Below, piece by piece: positions 8,935 through 17,284 of a DNA stretch of 64,000 nucleotides (positions within the stretch are counted from its first letter, which is position 1; each line of letters starts with the position of its first letter). The stretch lies in assembly GCA_029936425.1 (NCBI GenBank), contig JAPYSU010000010.1, positions 14,091 to 78,090 on the forward strand, written 5' to 3'. A model generated the notes under the pieces. That model saw only the letters and a list, made by a program, of their open reading frames with translations. It was not told the DNA's origin and made no database searches. Source of the stretch: Litorimonas sp. GTDB lineage: Bacteria > Pseudomonadota > Alphaproteobacteria > Caulobacterales > Maricaulaceae. The position numbers and the translations under genes are program-made.

Positions 8935-10419
8935 ATGGTTCTGACTCCTGAATTCGCTCTACTTCTATTGCTCCTTATTCCGCTTGCTGCTGCGGTGCTC
9001 ATTCCCCTCGCCGGGAAAGCGCCCAATATTCGCGAAGCAATTACCTTTGTGGCGGGCTTTGCTCTGCTCGGCGTTGTTATCTATCTCTGCCGCGAGGTGG
9101 CCTCCGGCGGACGCCCCGAGCTTTATCTGGGACGTTTTGCGGGGGCCTTTGAAGTCAAATTCGTTCTGGAACCTCTTGGCGCGACCTTTGCCGCGATTGC
9201 CAGCTCGCTCTGGATCGTCAACTCCGTCTTCACCCTGGGCTATATGCGCGGCAATAACGAGAAAAATCAGACCCGCTTTTTCATGTTTGTGGCCATCGCC
9301 ATTGCCTCGGCCATGGGCATTGCCGCGTCGGGCAACCTCATTACGCTGTTCATTTTCTACGAAGCCCTGACCATTTCAACTTTCCCGCTCGTTTCGCATA
9401 AAGGCGATGCCAAGGCCCGGAAAGGCCTGACGATCTATGCGCTCATTTTGATGGGCACGTCTCTGGCGCTCTTGCTGCCGGCCATTATCGGCACGCAAGT
9501 TATTGCCGGCACGACCGATTTCCAACTGGGCGGCGTCTTCCCGCCGGGAACCTCCTTGCTCGCAACCTCTATCTTGCTTTTCCTCTTTGCGTTCGGGATT
9601 GCCAAGGCCGCGCTTATGCCTGTCCATCCCTGGCTGCCCAATGCCATGGTCGCGCCGACACCTGTTTCCGCGCTTCTCCATGCCGTGGCCGTCGTAAAGG
9701 CCGGCGTGTTCACCATGCTCAAAGTTGTCGTGTTTACATTCGGACCGTCTCTGGCGGCTGACACACCGGCGTCCACAACCCTGTCCTGGGTGGCCGCGAT
9801 ATCCATTGTTTTGGCTTCTGTCATTGCCTTGCGTCAGGACAATCTCAAAGCGCGTCTGGCGTATTCGACGGTTTCGCAGCTCTCCTACATCACGCTCGGC
9901 GCGATGCTGGCCACGCCGCTGGCGATTTTGGGCGGCGGCTTGCAAATCGTCATGCATGCCTGGGGCAAGATTACGCTATTTATGTGTGCGGGTGCGATTT
10001 ACACCATTTCTCACAGAACAAAAATTTCGCAATTGGACGGTCTAGGCCGGACTATGCCCTGGGTGTTCGGCGCGTTTCTGGTAGGCGCCGTCTCCATCAT
10101 CGGCATTCCGCCTGCGGGCGGCTCCTGGCCGAAATTTTTTCTAATGGCGGGGGCGCTGGATAGCGGCAAGGGCATCCTCATTGCGGCATTGATAGCCTCG
10201 TCCATTTTGAACATTATATACTTGGTTCCGATTGCGGTTCGCGGATTTATGAAACCCCCGGCCGATATCGCCGCAGACGCGATTATTGCAGAGGAGCAGA
10301 AGAAACATCTCTGGGTGATTGTGCCGCCTGTCTTCACGGCCTTGGGCAGTGTGATCCTGTTCTTCTTCGCCGGAGATATGGTTGATTTCCTCACGCCTAT
10401 TCTGGGAGGCCTGTCATGA
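8935..10419 (+). CDS. MnhD-like antiporter subunit, copy 2
   Basis: A second member of the NuoL/M/N-MrpD superfamily (494 residues, about 14 spans). The conserved glutamate is in LITLFIFYEALTISTFPL and the lysine helix is IAKAALMPVHPWLPNAMV. ALLHAVAVVKAGVFTML and MHAWGKITLF hold further lysines of the channel axis. It overlaps the next gene by four bases. It is clearly diverged from its neighbours on both sides, so the three D-type subunits are not recent duplicates. Confidence 0.87.
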   Translation: MVLTPEFALLLLLLIPLAAAVLIPLAGKAPNIREAITFVAGFALLGVVIYLCREVASGGRPELYLGRFAGAFEVKFVLEPLGATFAAIASSLWIVNSVFTLGYMRGNNEKNQTRFFMFVAIAIASAMGIAASGNLITLFIFYEALTISTFPLVSHKGDAKARKGLTIYALILMGTSLALLLPAIIGTQVIAGTTDFQLGGVFPPGTSLLATSILLFLFAFGIAKAALMPVHPWLPNAMVAPTPVSALLHAVAVVKAGVFTMLKVVVFTFGPSLAADTPASTTLSWVAAISIVLASVIALRQDNLKARLAYSTVSQLSYITLGAMLATPLAILGGGLQIVMHAWGKITLFMCAGAIYTISHRTKISQLDGLGRTMPWVFGAFLVGAVSIIGIPPAGGSWPKFFLMAGALDSGKGILIAALIASSILNIIYLVPIAVRGFMKPPADIAADAIIAEEQKKHLWVIVPPVFTALGSVILFFFAGDMVDFLTPILGGLS

Positions 10420-10805
10420 GTAAGGACTCCGCAAATCCGAATGTTCAAAAACATGCAGCGGATGATATTCATCCGGCGGCCAAACCATTTCTGTTTTTGG
10501 TGGACGACAAGTTTAAGCGCAATTTTCTTTGGCTGCCGCTGGCCGGGATTGTTATCACGACAATATTGGGCGTCATGCACCCTCTGAAACACCCTGCGCC
10601 GTGGGATATCATTCCCGGGTCCTGGGCTGTGTTCGGATTTCTGGCCTATTCCTTTATTGTCTTTATGGCGCGTCCGCTCTTCAAGCTGCTGAGCCGGGAT
10701 GAGGGATATTATGGGGAAGGCGGTTTGCCCGATCCTTTTGTCAGCGCGGAAGGCCATGACGAGACGAGCCACGCCGAGACGAACAAGGCGGGGGACAAGT
10801 CATGA
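10416..10805 (+). CDS. Small membrane protein of the antiporter operon, function unknown
   Basis: A 129-residue protein overlapping its neighbours by four bases on each side. It has a charged N-terminus, two hydrophobic segments (WLPLAGIVITTILGVM, then WAVFGFLAYSFIVFMA) and a soluble, acidic and histidine-containing C-terminus. I do not recognise a named family. Its position between two D-type subunits and its tight coupling suggest it is an accessory subunit of the same complex. Confidence 0.75.
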   Translation: MSKDSANPNVQKHAADDIHPAAKPFLFLVDDKFKRNFLWLPLAGIVITTILGVMHPLKHPAPWDIIPGSWAVFGFLAYSFIVFMARPLFKLLSRDEGYYGEGGLPDPFVSAEGHDETSHAETNKAGDKS

Positions 10806-12550
10806 TTGATCTGATGAATATCAATCCGGGTCTCTGGATTATCCTCGCCGGACTTGTCTGCGCCTTGTTTCCAAAAACGGACGCAACCCACTATATCCGG
10901 AAATTCTTTTTAATCGCCGCGCCGGTTTTTGCCGGTTGGCTGATATTCCAGATGCATTCTCTGGAGCCTGAATATATTCGCGGCGTTCTGACATTTGGCG
11001 GTATAGAACTTACCACGCTGCGGATTGACGGCCTGTCCCTGGTCTGGGGTTATCTCTTCTGTCTCGCTGGATTGATTAACGGAATTTATGGCCTGCACGA
11101 AAAATGCCGTATTACGGACAGCTCGGCCCTGATTTACACAGGCGCCGCTGTGGCCGGCGTTCTGGCCGGCGATATGATAACCCTGTTTGTTTTCTGGGAA
11201 TTGACAGCCATTTCTTCTGTCTTCCTCGTTTGGAAAGGCGGAGAGGCAGCTTATGCCGCTGGACTTCGTTATCTGGCGATCCATGTCTTTTCCGGCGTCC
11301 TGCTTCTGGCCGGGGCGGTCATGGTGGCGCAAAGCCGCGGCGGGGATTTCACCTTTGACTTCATCGGATTGAACACCCCCGGCGGATGGCTGATGATGAT
11401 TGCCATGGGCATTAAATGCGGCTTCCCGCTGCTCCACAACTGGATGCAGGATGCCTATCCCAAAGCCTCAATTACGGGAACGGTTATCCTGGCGTCCTTC
11501 ACGACGAAATTTGCAATTTACGCTTTGGCACGCGGATTTGAAGGCACGGATATTCTGATATGGGTCGGCGTTATCATGACCTGTTTCCCGGTTTTCTTTG
11601 CGGTGGTCGAAAACGATCTTCGCCGGGTTCTGGCCTATTCGCTGAATAACCAGCTTGGCTTTATGGTCGCCGGTATCGGTATTGGCGGCGCGCTCGCCAT
11701 GAACGGCGTTGTCGGACAGGTTTTCGTTCATGTTATCTTTAAAGCCTTGCTATTTATGTCCATCGGAGCGGTCATGTACCGGACCGGCACAGCCAAAGCG
11801 TCCGAGCTTGGCGGTCTATTCCGTTCCATGCCGTTTACGGCGGTGCTCTGCCTCATCGGGGCGGGCTCCATCGCGGCCTTCCCGCTTCTTGCGGCCTTTG
11901 TCACGAAAGCCATGATCCTCGCCGCCGCGCTGGAAGAACATCTCTGGGTGCCATTCGCCATGATGCTCTTTGCCTCCGCCGGTGTGATGGAACATTCCGG
12001 CATCAAGGTGCCGCACTTTACCTTCTTCGCCCATGACAGCGGACGCCGCGTTAAGGAAGCGCCTTGGAATATGCTCGTCGCGATGAGCCTCGCCGGGATA
12101 CTCTGTATCGTTCTGGCCTGGCCGTGGGGAGGTTACCAGCTGCTCTACTCCATGATGCCGTTCCCGATGGAAGAGGCCTATAAGCCTTATACCTGGGATC
12201 ATGTCGTCTTTCAGCTACAGCTCCTCTTTGCCGCGATTTTCGCCTTTACCCTGCTCAAGCGCTACGGCGTTTATCCGGCAGAGCGACGGGCCGAGATTAT
12301 CGACTCCGATTGGGTTTATCGCCGTATGGGGCTGAATGTAGCCCTCTGGAGTTCGGCCATGTGGGATCGATTGAATTTTCAGATTAACAGGTTGCATAAG
12401 CGCACGATCGGCCATGTCGGGCAAAAGCTCTATCAAATGTTCAGTCCTGCGGGCGCCATGAGCGAGGCGGCGCCGTCCGGCCTCCCGGCGGTCATAGTGG
12501 GAGGCATATTATTCGTGACCCTGATCGTTATCTATGTCCTCGGCACCTAA
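10802..12550 (+). CDS. MnhD-like antiporter subunit, copy 3
   Basis: A third and most diverged superfamily member (582 residues). Landmarks are the glutamate in MITLFVFWELTAISSVFLV, the lysine in MGIKCGFPLLHNWMQDAYP and a helix around HVIFKALLFMSIGAVM. A C-terminal extension carries a last predicted span (VIVGGILFVTLIVIYVL). Its 3' end overlaps the mucR-like gene by 17 bases. Confidence 0.87.
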   Translation: MIDLMNINPGLWIILAGLVCALFPKTDATHYIRKFFLIAAPVFAGWLIFQMHSLEPEYIRGVLTFGGIELTTLRIDGLSLVWGYLFCLAGLINGIYGLHEKCRITDSSALIYTGAAVAGVLAGDMITLFVFWELTAISSVFLVWKGGEAAYAAGLRYLAIHVFSGVLLLAGAVMVAQSRGGDFTFDFIGLNTPGGWLMMIAMGIKCGFPLLHNWMQDAYPKASITGTVILASFTTKFAIYALARGFEGTDILIWVGVIMTCFPVFFAVVENDLRRVLAYSLNNQLGFMVAGIGIGGALAMNGVVGQVFVHVIFKALLFMSIGAVMYRTGTAKASELGGLFRSMPFTAVLCLIGAGSIAAFPLLAAFVTKAMILAAALEEHLWVPFAMMLFASAGVMEHSGIKVPHFTFFAHDSGRRVKEAPWNMLVAMSLAGILCIVLAWPWGGYQLLYSMMPFPMEEAYKPYTWDHVVFQLQLLFAAIFAFTLLKRYGVYPAERRAEIIDSDWVYRRMGLNVALWSSAMWDRLNFQINRLHKRTIGHVGQKLYQMFSPAGAMSEAAPSGLPAVIVGGILFVTLIVIYVLGT

Positions 12551-12983
12551 ACCTCCAAAACCGGAAAAACCTTCAGGGGACGACCTGTCTCCTGAATTTC
12601 TTTTGACACAAACCACTAAAATTGCGGCCGCTTATCTGTCGAATAATTCGGTAGAGGCTGAGGCCATCCCAGACTTGCTCGGCTCAATTTATGAAGGGTT
12701 GGTCGGAGCCGCGAGAGCCGGGGAAGACGGGCAGGAGGCAAAAGCGCTTGTTCCGGCGGTGCCGATTGAGGAATCGCTCAAGGATGATGTGATTATCTGC
12801 CTGGAAGACGGGAAACCCTATCAGTCTCTCAAACGCCATCTCCGGGTTAAGTACGGCATGAACCCCGAGGAATACCGCGAAAAATGGGGCCTCCCCGCGG
12901 ATTACCCCATGGTCGCGCCGGCCTATGCCAAACGCCGCTCCGAACTCGCCAAACGGACGGGATTGGGGAAAAGCCGCCCTTGA
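12534..12983 (+). CDS. MucR/Ros-family transcriptional regulator
   Basis: A 149-residue protein with the MucR fold pattern: an N-terminal helical segment (TTKIAAAYLSNNSV) used for oligomerisation in this family, then the DNA-binding region DVIICLEDGKPYQSLKRHL followed by NPEEYREKWGLPADYPMVAP. MucR proteins bind AT-rich DNA and act as global silencers. The zinc site looks incomplete: C89 and H102 are present, but the second cysteine position is D92 and the second histidine position is K106/Y107. The start lies inside the antiporter gene, so translation may be coupled. Confidence 0.88.
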   Translation: MSSAPKPPKPEKPSGDDLSPEFLLTQTTKIAAAYLSNNSVEAEAIPDLLGSIYEGLVGAARAGEDGQEAKALVPAVPIEESLKDDVIICLEDGKPYQSLKRHLRVKYGMNPEEYREKWGLPADYPMVAPAYAKRRSELAKRTGLGKSRP

Positions 12984-13176
12984 GATGACACCCTAATCTT
13001 CTACGAAGATTCCTGAAATTTCACTTCCACCCAAAGTCGAATCGGAAGCGATTCAAAAAACGGGGCCTTTTTGGGTCAATTCCTGAAAATATGGTTAACA
13101 AATGGTTGCCGCCGGGACTCGCTTTTTCGATAAAGACTCCAGGATCGGAATAAGGGCCGGTTCGGGGGAGAGTTGA

Positions 13177-13680
13177 GTGATAAAGGGTAACGCATTACGC
13201 CATCAAATGGTGCTTCCACAGCAACAGAAGATTTATGACTATTGGCGCTCCAAATGCGTCGGCGGTCAGCTCCCGGCTCGGCACGACATTGAACCGCATG
13301 TGATCGGAAAACAGCTTCCCACAACGACTATTACCGAAGTGTGCGAGGGCGCGCAGCGTTTTCGCATTCGTCTGGCGGGGACGGGGTTCTGGAATCTGTT
13401 CGACAGCGAAATTCAGGGACGACATATTGATGAATTGCCGCTTGGGTGCCGCAAGGATTACTGGCAGCGCGTTCTTCGGAATGTGGTTGAGAATAAACGG
13501 GCATATGCCGGAGTAACCCGGCCCGGCACGCCGAACGGATCGCATCTGGCGCAATTCTGGATTCGGATGCCCCTGTCCGAAAACGGCGCCGACGTAAACA
13601 TGATCCTCGGTTATGACCATTTTGTCAAAATGCAGCGCTCGTCCCAGTCAGAGTCCGATCAGGATAAAATTTTTGCCTAA
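13177..13680 (+). CDS. PAS_5 family protein
   Basis: A 167-residue protein resembling the alphaproteobacterial PAS_5 family: QKIYDYWRSKCVGGQLPARH, then DIEPHVIGKQLP and the core RFRIRLAGTGFWNLFDSEI. No output domain is attached, so it is a stand-alone sensor or binding module of unknown ligand. The GTG start at 13177 has GGGGGAG at 13164-13170. It lies alone between mucR and the GTA genes. The 190-base gap upstream contains two small inverted repeats (12995-13011 and 13039-13054). Confidence 0.78.
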   Translation: MIKGNALRHQMVLPQQQKIYDYWRSKCVGGQLPARHDIEPHVIGKQLPTTTITEVCEGAQRFRIRLAGTGFWNLFDSEIQGRHIDELPLGCRKDYWQRVLRNVVENKRAYAGVTRPGTPNGSHLAQFWIRMPLSENGADVNMILGYDHFVKMQRSSQSESDQDKIFA

Positions 13681-13727
13681 ATTCAATCTCTTAGGAGATT
13701 TCCCACGGCCTTTCCAATGACCGGATG

Positions 13728-13760
13728 TTGACATTTTGTTCTTTTATATAGGAATATAAT
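13728..13760 (+). promoter_or_regulatory. Candidate promoter elements upstream of gafY
   Basis: TTGACA at 13728-13733 and TATAAT at 13755-13760 are both perfect hexamers but lie 21 bases apart, too far for a normal sigma70 promoter. The stretch between and around them is AT-rich. The layout would fit a promoter that needs help from an activator or a DNA-bending protein such as IHF. This is inference only. Confidence 0.35.
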
Positions 13761-13813
13761 CCTCACTTATGATTTTTGGGCTATACTGCCTTCAGTCATG
13801 ACCGGAGGATTGA

Positions 13814-14167
13814 ATGAGACGCCCACCCCATCCCAAAATTATAGCCCGTCAAACCCATCAGGCGGGACTGGCCATTGCGGCTGTTGCGCTTGAGTTTGGC
13901 ATAGCGGAGCCGGATTTGATCGATCCGCCCTGCGCGAGTCCGCATTTGCGGTTTACGCGTCAGCTCGCCATGTATCTGACCCATATAGTCTATGAGCTGA
14001 ACCCCACCCATATCGCCCGGATATTCCTGAAAGACCGATCCACTGTCGCCCATGCTTTGAAAGTTATCGAAGACTGCCGGGAGGACGCCGTACTGGACAT
14101 GAAGATTATTCGTCTTGAAAATTTCCTGCGCCAATCTCCGAAAGCCGTCGAGACGGAGGCCGCTTAA
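13814..14167 (+). CDS. gafY: GafY-like GTA activator (DnaA-C-like DNA-binding protein)
   Basis: A 117-residue protein whose residues about 43-107 look like the C-terminal DNA-binding domain of DnaA: RQLAMYLTHIVYELNPTHIA then FLKDRSTVAHALKVIED, the position of the DnaA signature. The N-terminal domain of the Rhodobacter activator GafA and the separate Caulobacter protein GafY have this type of domain and bind the GTA promoter. Identification rests on this domain and on the next gene being GafZ-like. The ATG at 13814 has GGAGG at 13804-13808. The gafZ-like ATG follows its stop with no gap. Confidence 0.8.
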   Translation: MRRPPHPKIIARQTHQAGLAIAAVALEFGIAEPDLIDPPCASPHLRFTRQLAMYLTHIVYELNPTHIARIFLKDRSTVAHALKVIEDCREDAVLDMKIIRLENFLRQSPKAVETEAA

Positions 14168-15004
14168 ATGCTGAGCCCCCATCAAATACAAATCCTGCGG
14201 CGCCTCCTGCATCATAAGGCCATTATTTCTCTAAATACGGGCTGTGACGCCATGCCGGCCCGGCCCTTGGGCGATAAACGTAAACGTCCGGTTTTCTGGG
14301 TGCCCGTCAAGGACGTGCAGGCCTTAGAATCCTACGGCGCGCTGGAACTACATAAGGACGGATATTGCGTGGCCAAAACGGCGGAGCGCAGGTTGAAACA
14401 TGGACGCGACGGGACGGCGACGCAGCAGCATTACGATCTGGAAGAACGCGAGGTCTATGTCCAAGGGGGCGTCAAACGAAAAGCGGCCGTCAATGCGCGC
14501 CTGACGGTCCTGGACCGCCTGGCGCGGCGGACGGATTATGACGGCCGCCCGCTGCTCGACGCGCCTCTGGTAGAGGCGGGCAGACATTTTACGCGGGACT
14601 ATCATGCCTCGGGTCACGGCCTGACGGCCACGCAGCGTTATGACACAGCCGGGGTAGAAGAAGGCGGAAACTGCAATCGCGCGGAAGATCAGTTCATTCG
14701 CGCCGCCGATGCCAAAGCCCGGGTGCAGGACGCCAGAGACGTGATGGGAGCGGGACTGGATGTGGCCGTCGTTGCGGTGTGCTGTCTGGATCGGTCGCTG
14801 GAATCTGTCGAACGCGCCGAATCTTGGGCCAGTGGCAGCGGTCTCACAATTTTGAAGCTCGGTTTGAAAAAACTCTCGGCTCATTACGGTACGGTCGCGG
14901 GAATAAAACGCGGCTCATCATCGCCCAAGTCCAAATCTAATCCGCCTCCTTCTGGAAAGACAATTTCCTATGCCCCCTCCAAAACATACGCCGATAGAAA
15001 GTGA
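14168..15004 (+). CDS. gafZ: GafZ-like GTA activator/antiterminator (DUF6456)
   Basis: A 278-residue protein with the DUF6456 pattern: NARLTVLDRLARR, then LDAPLVEAGRHFTRDYHASG, RAADAKARVQDA and a final helix-turn-helix-like segment (ERAESWASGSGLTILKLGLK). This region corresponds to the C-terminal part of GafA and to Caulobacter GafZ, reported to contact RNA polymerase and allow anti-termination across the GTA operon. The first 80 residues hold a small winged-helix-like segment (HQIQILRRLLHH, then DVQALESYGALEL). It overlaps terS by 35 bases, so activator and particle genes must share a transcript. Confidence 0.82.
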   Translation: MLSPHQIQILRRLLHHKAIISLNTGCDAMPARPLGDKRKRPVFWVPVKDVQALESYGALELHKDGYCVAKTAERRLKHGRDGTATQQHYDLEEREVYVQGGVKRKAAVNARLTVLDRLARRTDYDGRPLLDAPLVEAGRHFTRDYHASGHGLTATQRYDTAGVEEGGNCNRAEDQFIRAADAKARVQDARDVMGAGLDVAVVAVCCLDRSLESVERAESWASGSGLTILKLGLKKLSAHYGTVAGIKRGSSSPKSKSNPPPSGKTISYAPSKTYADRK

Positions 15005-15374
15005 TGCTCTGCTTTTCGAGGCCGCCGCGCCGCAAATGGCCATATGGCGATTGCTGGAGGAGATGACTCTGGCGGCGGAGCAAATACGAGAGGAGGGCAA
15101 AGACCCTGCGGCGGCGCGCCAGACAGCCGAGACCCTCGACAAAATTGCCCGTTCCATGAGCAGCACATTGAAATGCCTGTCTGATTTACAGGCGCAAAAT
15201 GACCGCATTCGGAATGCGGATGCAGAGAAGAAGTTCACGCGTTATGAAGACCTTCCCCCGCCTGACCCCGAAGACCGAAGACGCTTTCTGGAACGGCTCG
15301 ATCATCTCGTCGCTCAAATCGAACCTCTCTCCGACGAAGATGCTGCTGCTCGTCTGGAGTCTTTCCAGAAATGA
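14970..15374 (+). CDS. GTA small terminase-like protein (gp1)
   Basis: A 134-residue helical, charged protein (TLDKIARSMSSTLKCLSDLQ, then RFLERLDHLVAQIEP) between the activators and the large terminase, the position of RcGTA gp1. RcGTA gp1 acts as a small terminase lacking the specific DNA-recognition domain of phage TerS, in line with packaging of random host DNA. The assignment here is mainly from position, size and helical character. It overlaps gafZ by 35 bases and terL by 35 bases. Confidence 0.7.
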   Translation: MPPPKHTPIESDALLFEAAAPQMAIWRLLEEMTLAAEQIREEGKDPAAARQTAETLDKIARSMSSTLKCLSDLQAQNDRIRNADAEKKFTRYEDLPPPDPEDRRRFLERLDHLVAQIEPLSDEDAAARLESFQK

Positions 15375-16596
15375 CCCTTACCAGTTTTTTAAAAACTGGG
15401 AAATCTGGCAACGCGGCGATCAACGGAACGAAACAGACTGGCTGATTTGGCTCCTGCTGGGGGGACGCGGCTGTGGCAAAACCCGCACTGGGGCCGAATG
15501 GGTGCGTTGGAAAGTGTTTGAAACGGGGCGCATCGCTCTGGTCGCGCCAACTCTGGCCGATGCCCGCGAGGTCATGCTGAGCGGGGAAAGCGGATTGTTC
15601 AATATCGGATATCCGAAAGAACGTCCCACATACTCGCCGTCCCGTCGCCGCCTGGACTGGCCGAATGGCGCGGTGGGGTATCTGTTTTCCGCCGAGGATC
15701 CGGATAGTCTGCGCGGCCCGCAATTCGGCGCGGCCTGGGCAGACGAATTTTGCGCTTGGAGCTACCCTGAAGAGACACTTTCCAATTTACGGTTCGGACT
15801 GCGCGTTGGGGAAAGGCCGCAACTTGTCATCACGACAACCCCGAAACCTATCCCGGCGCTTAAATCCCTGATGTCCGTCGGCGGGCTCGCGGTCAGCCGG
15901 GCGCACACGAGTTCCAATGCGGCAAATCTGTCTCCGGCCTTTCTGGCGGCGATGAAGGAAACCTATGGCGGCACGCGGTTAGGACGACAGGAACTGAAGG
16001 GCGAAATCCTGTTTGATCGCGAGGGCGCGCTCTGGTCGCAAACCATATTCGAGACCTGCCGTTATGAAGGCGCTCTTCCTCCGCTGGAGCGGATAATTGT
16101 CGCCATTGACCCGCCCGTGACGTCGGGGGCGCGCTCGGATCAATGCGGCCTCATCGTCGCCGGCGTGCAGGGGCGGGGGAATACGGCGCGGGCCTATATT
16201 CTACATGACGGCACAGTGCAGGGCTTGTCCCCGACGGATTGGGCCAAGACCGCCATCTCGCTATATAAGGGATGGGACGCCGACTTCCTCCTTGCCGAAG
16301 TCAACCAGGGCGGGGACCTGGTCAAAACTATTCTTCACACGGTCAATCCCTATGTTCCGGTCAAAACGGTGTTCGCCAAAAAGAGCAAGACTGGCCGCGC
16401 AGAACCAGTGGCTCTACTCTATGAACAAGGGCGCGTTTTGCATGCGGGCCGCTTCGACGCGCTGGAAGCCGAATTGCGTTTAATGGGCACGGCAGCGACC
16501 GGAGCAAAGAGTCCGGATCGCGCCGATGCGCTCGTCTGGGCGGTGACGCATTTATTAATCGAGGGCAAATCGGAACCGGGAATTCGCCGAATATGA
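15340..16596 (+). CDS. terL: GTA large terminase (gp2)
   Basis: The ATP-driven packaging motor and nuclease. With the start at ATG 15340 the protein has 418 residues. The Walker A motif is GGRGCGKT (about 41-48), the Walker B acid pair is in AAWADEFCAW (about 135-136) and the first nuclease aspartate is in IIVAIDPP (about 257); SPDRADALVWA near the end carries a further acidic residue. The open frame extends back to 15199, but the upstream part reads as an out-of-frame copy of terS. An ATG at 15244 is a less likely alternative. Confidence 0.93.
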   Translation: MLLLVWSLSRNDPYQFFKNWEIWQRGDQRNETDWLIWLLLGGRGCGKTRTGAEWVRWKVFETGRIALVAPTLADAREVMLSGESGLFNIGYPKERPTYSPSRRRLDWPNGAVGYLFSAEDPDSLRGPQFGAAWADEFCAWSYPEETLSNLRFGLRVGERPQLVITTTPKPIPALKSLMSVGGLAVSRAHTSSNAANLSPAFLAAMKETYGGTRLGRQELKGEILFDREGALWSQTIFETCRYEGALPPLERIIVAIDPPVTSGARSDQCGLIVAGVQGRGNTARAYILHDGTVQGLSPTDWAKTAISLYKGWDADFLLAEVNQGGDLVKTILHTVNPYVPVKTVFAKKSKTGRAEPVALLYEQGRVLHAGRFDALEAELRLMGTAATGAKSPDRADALVWAVTHLLIEGKSEPGIRRI

Positions 16597-16637
16597 CCCT
16601 GAAAACCTCAAGGTTTACTAGAAAAACCCGACAACTC

Positions 16638-16653
16638 TTAAATCCTCCTTAAC
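16638..16653 (+). promoter_or_regulatory. CtrA-type box TTAA-N7-TTAAC
   Basis: TTAA (16638-16641), seven bases, then TTAAC (16649-16653) is an exact match to the full CtrA binding consensus of Caulobacter-type alphaproteobacteria. A possible -10 (CATAAT) follows at 16664-16669. It lies between terL and the TPR-like gene. CtrA is known to influence GTA expression in Rhodobacter. Binding here is inferred from the motif only. Confidence 0.5.
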
Positions 16654-16716
16654 TCTAATCCTTCATAATTAGGCCCAAATTGATTGACGATTTTCGAAGG
16701 CTGTGGGGAGACGAAA

Positions 16717-17154
16717 ATGAATTTGAAAGCCAAACGCGACCTGAAAAACGAATTGCAGGCAAAGCTGGATCGGACGACATCCCAGTTAGGGGAGCTTAAC
16801 CGCGAATTGGCGGAGCAGATGATTACGCTCGCGGCTCAGACGAATGATACAGCCCCGCTAATTCAAGCGGTTGAAGCGCTCAACAAAGCCAAAACCTATT
16901 ATAAAATTGACTCCGCTCCGAAAGAAGCGCTGATTATCCAATGCGCTCTGGCGGATACGCTGTTGAAGCTTGGCCAGAAAAACCGCGACCGAGCGGCGCT
17001 GGAAAGCTCTATCGAAGCTTATCGCCGGGCAATTACTCTGGCGTCACTCGTCGGCGATGAAACCCGCCGGCAAGACCTGAAGGTCAATTATAAACTCGCA
17101 CAGACCCTGACCGGACGACACAAAAAAATTCCATCCCTGTTTAAGGTTGCGTAA
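16717..17154 (+). CDS. TPR-like helical protein inside the GTA cluster
   Basis: A 145-residue protein made of a coiled N-terminal helix (LDRTTSQLGELNRELAEQMI) and TPR-like helix pairs (TAPLIQAVEALNKAKTYYK; ALESSIEAYRRAITLAS). The start at ATG 16717 has GGGGAG at 16705-16710; a TTG at 16684 opens the same frame. It is not part of the standard RcGTA gene order, has gaps of about 120 and 130 bases on its sides, and may be transcribed from its own promoter (CtrA-type box upstream). No function can be assigned; a binding partner in the particle or host is possible. Confidence 0.7.
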   Translation: MNLKAKRDLKNELQAKLDRTTSQLGELNRELAEQMITLAAQTNDTAPLIQAVEALNKAKTYYKIDSAPKEALIIQCALADTLLKLGQKNRDRAALESSIEAYRRAITLASLVGDETRRQDLKVNYKLAQTLTGRHKKIPSLFKVA

Positions 17155-17244
17155 AACCGAAGTTTTTCAGGAGTTTGCAAGAATTATGAAGAGAATGATC
17201 CGCCCTTAGCGGTTCTGGGGTATAAACAACTTATCGCCGGAATT

Positions 17245-17264
17245 GCGCGTTAAACAAAACGCGC
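17245..17264 (+). promoter_or_regulatory. Hairpin just upstream of the portal gene
   Basis: GCGCGTT (17245-17251) pairs perfectly with AACGCGC (17258-17264) across a six-base A-rich loop. It ends seven bases before the portal ribosome binding site (AAAGGA, 17271-17276). There is no T run, so it is not a terminator. It could be an RNA-processing or translation-control element. Confidence 0.35.
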
Positions 17265-17284
17265 CGCCCGAAAGGATAAGCCCC

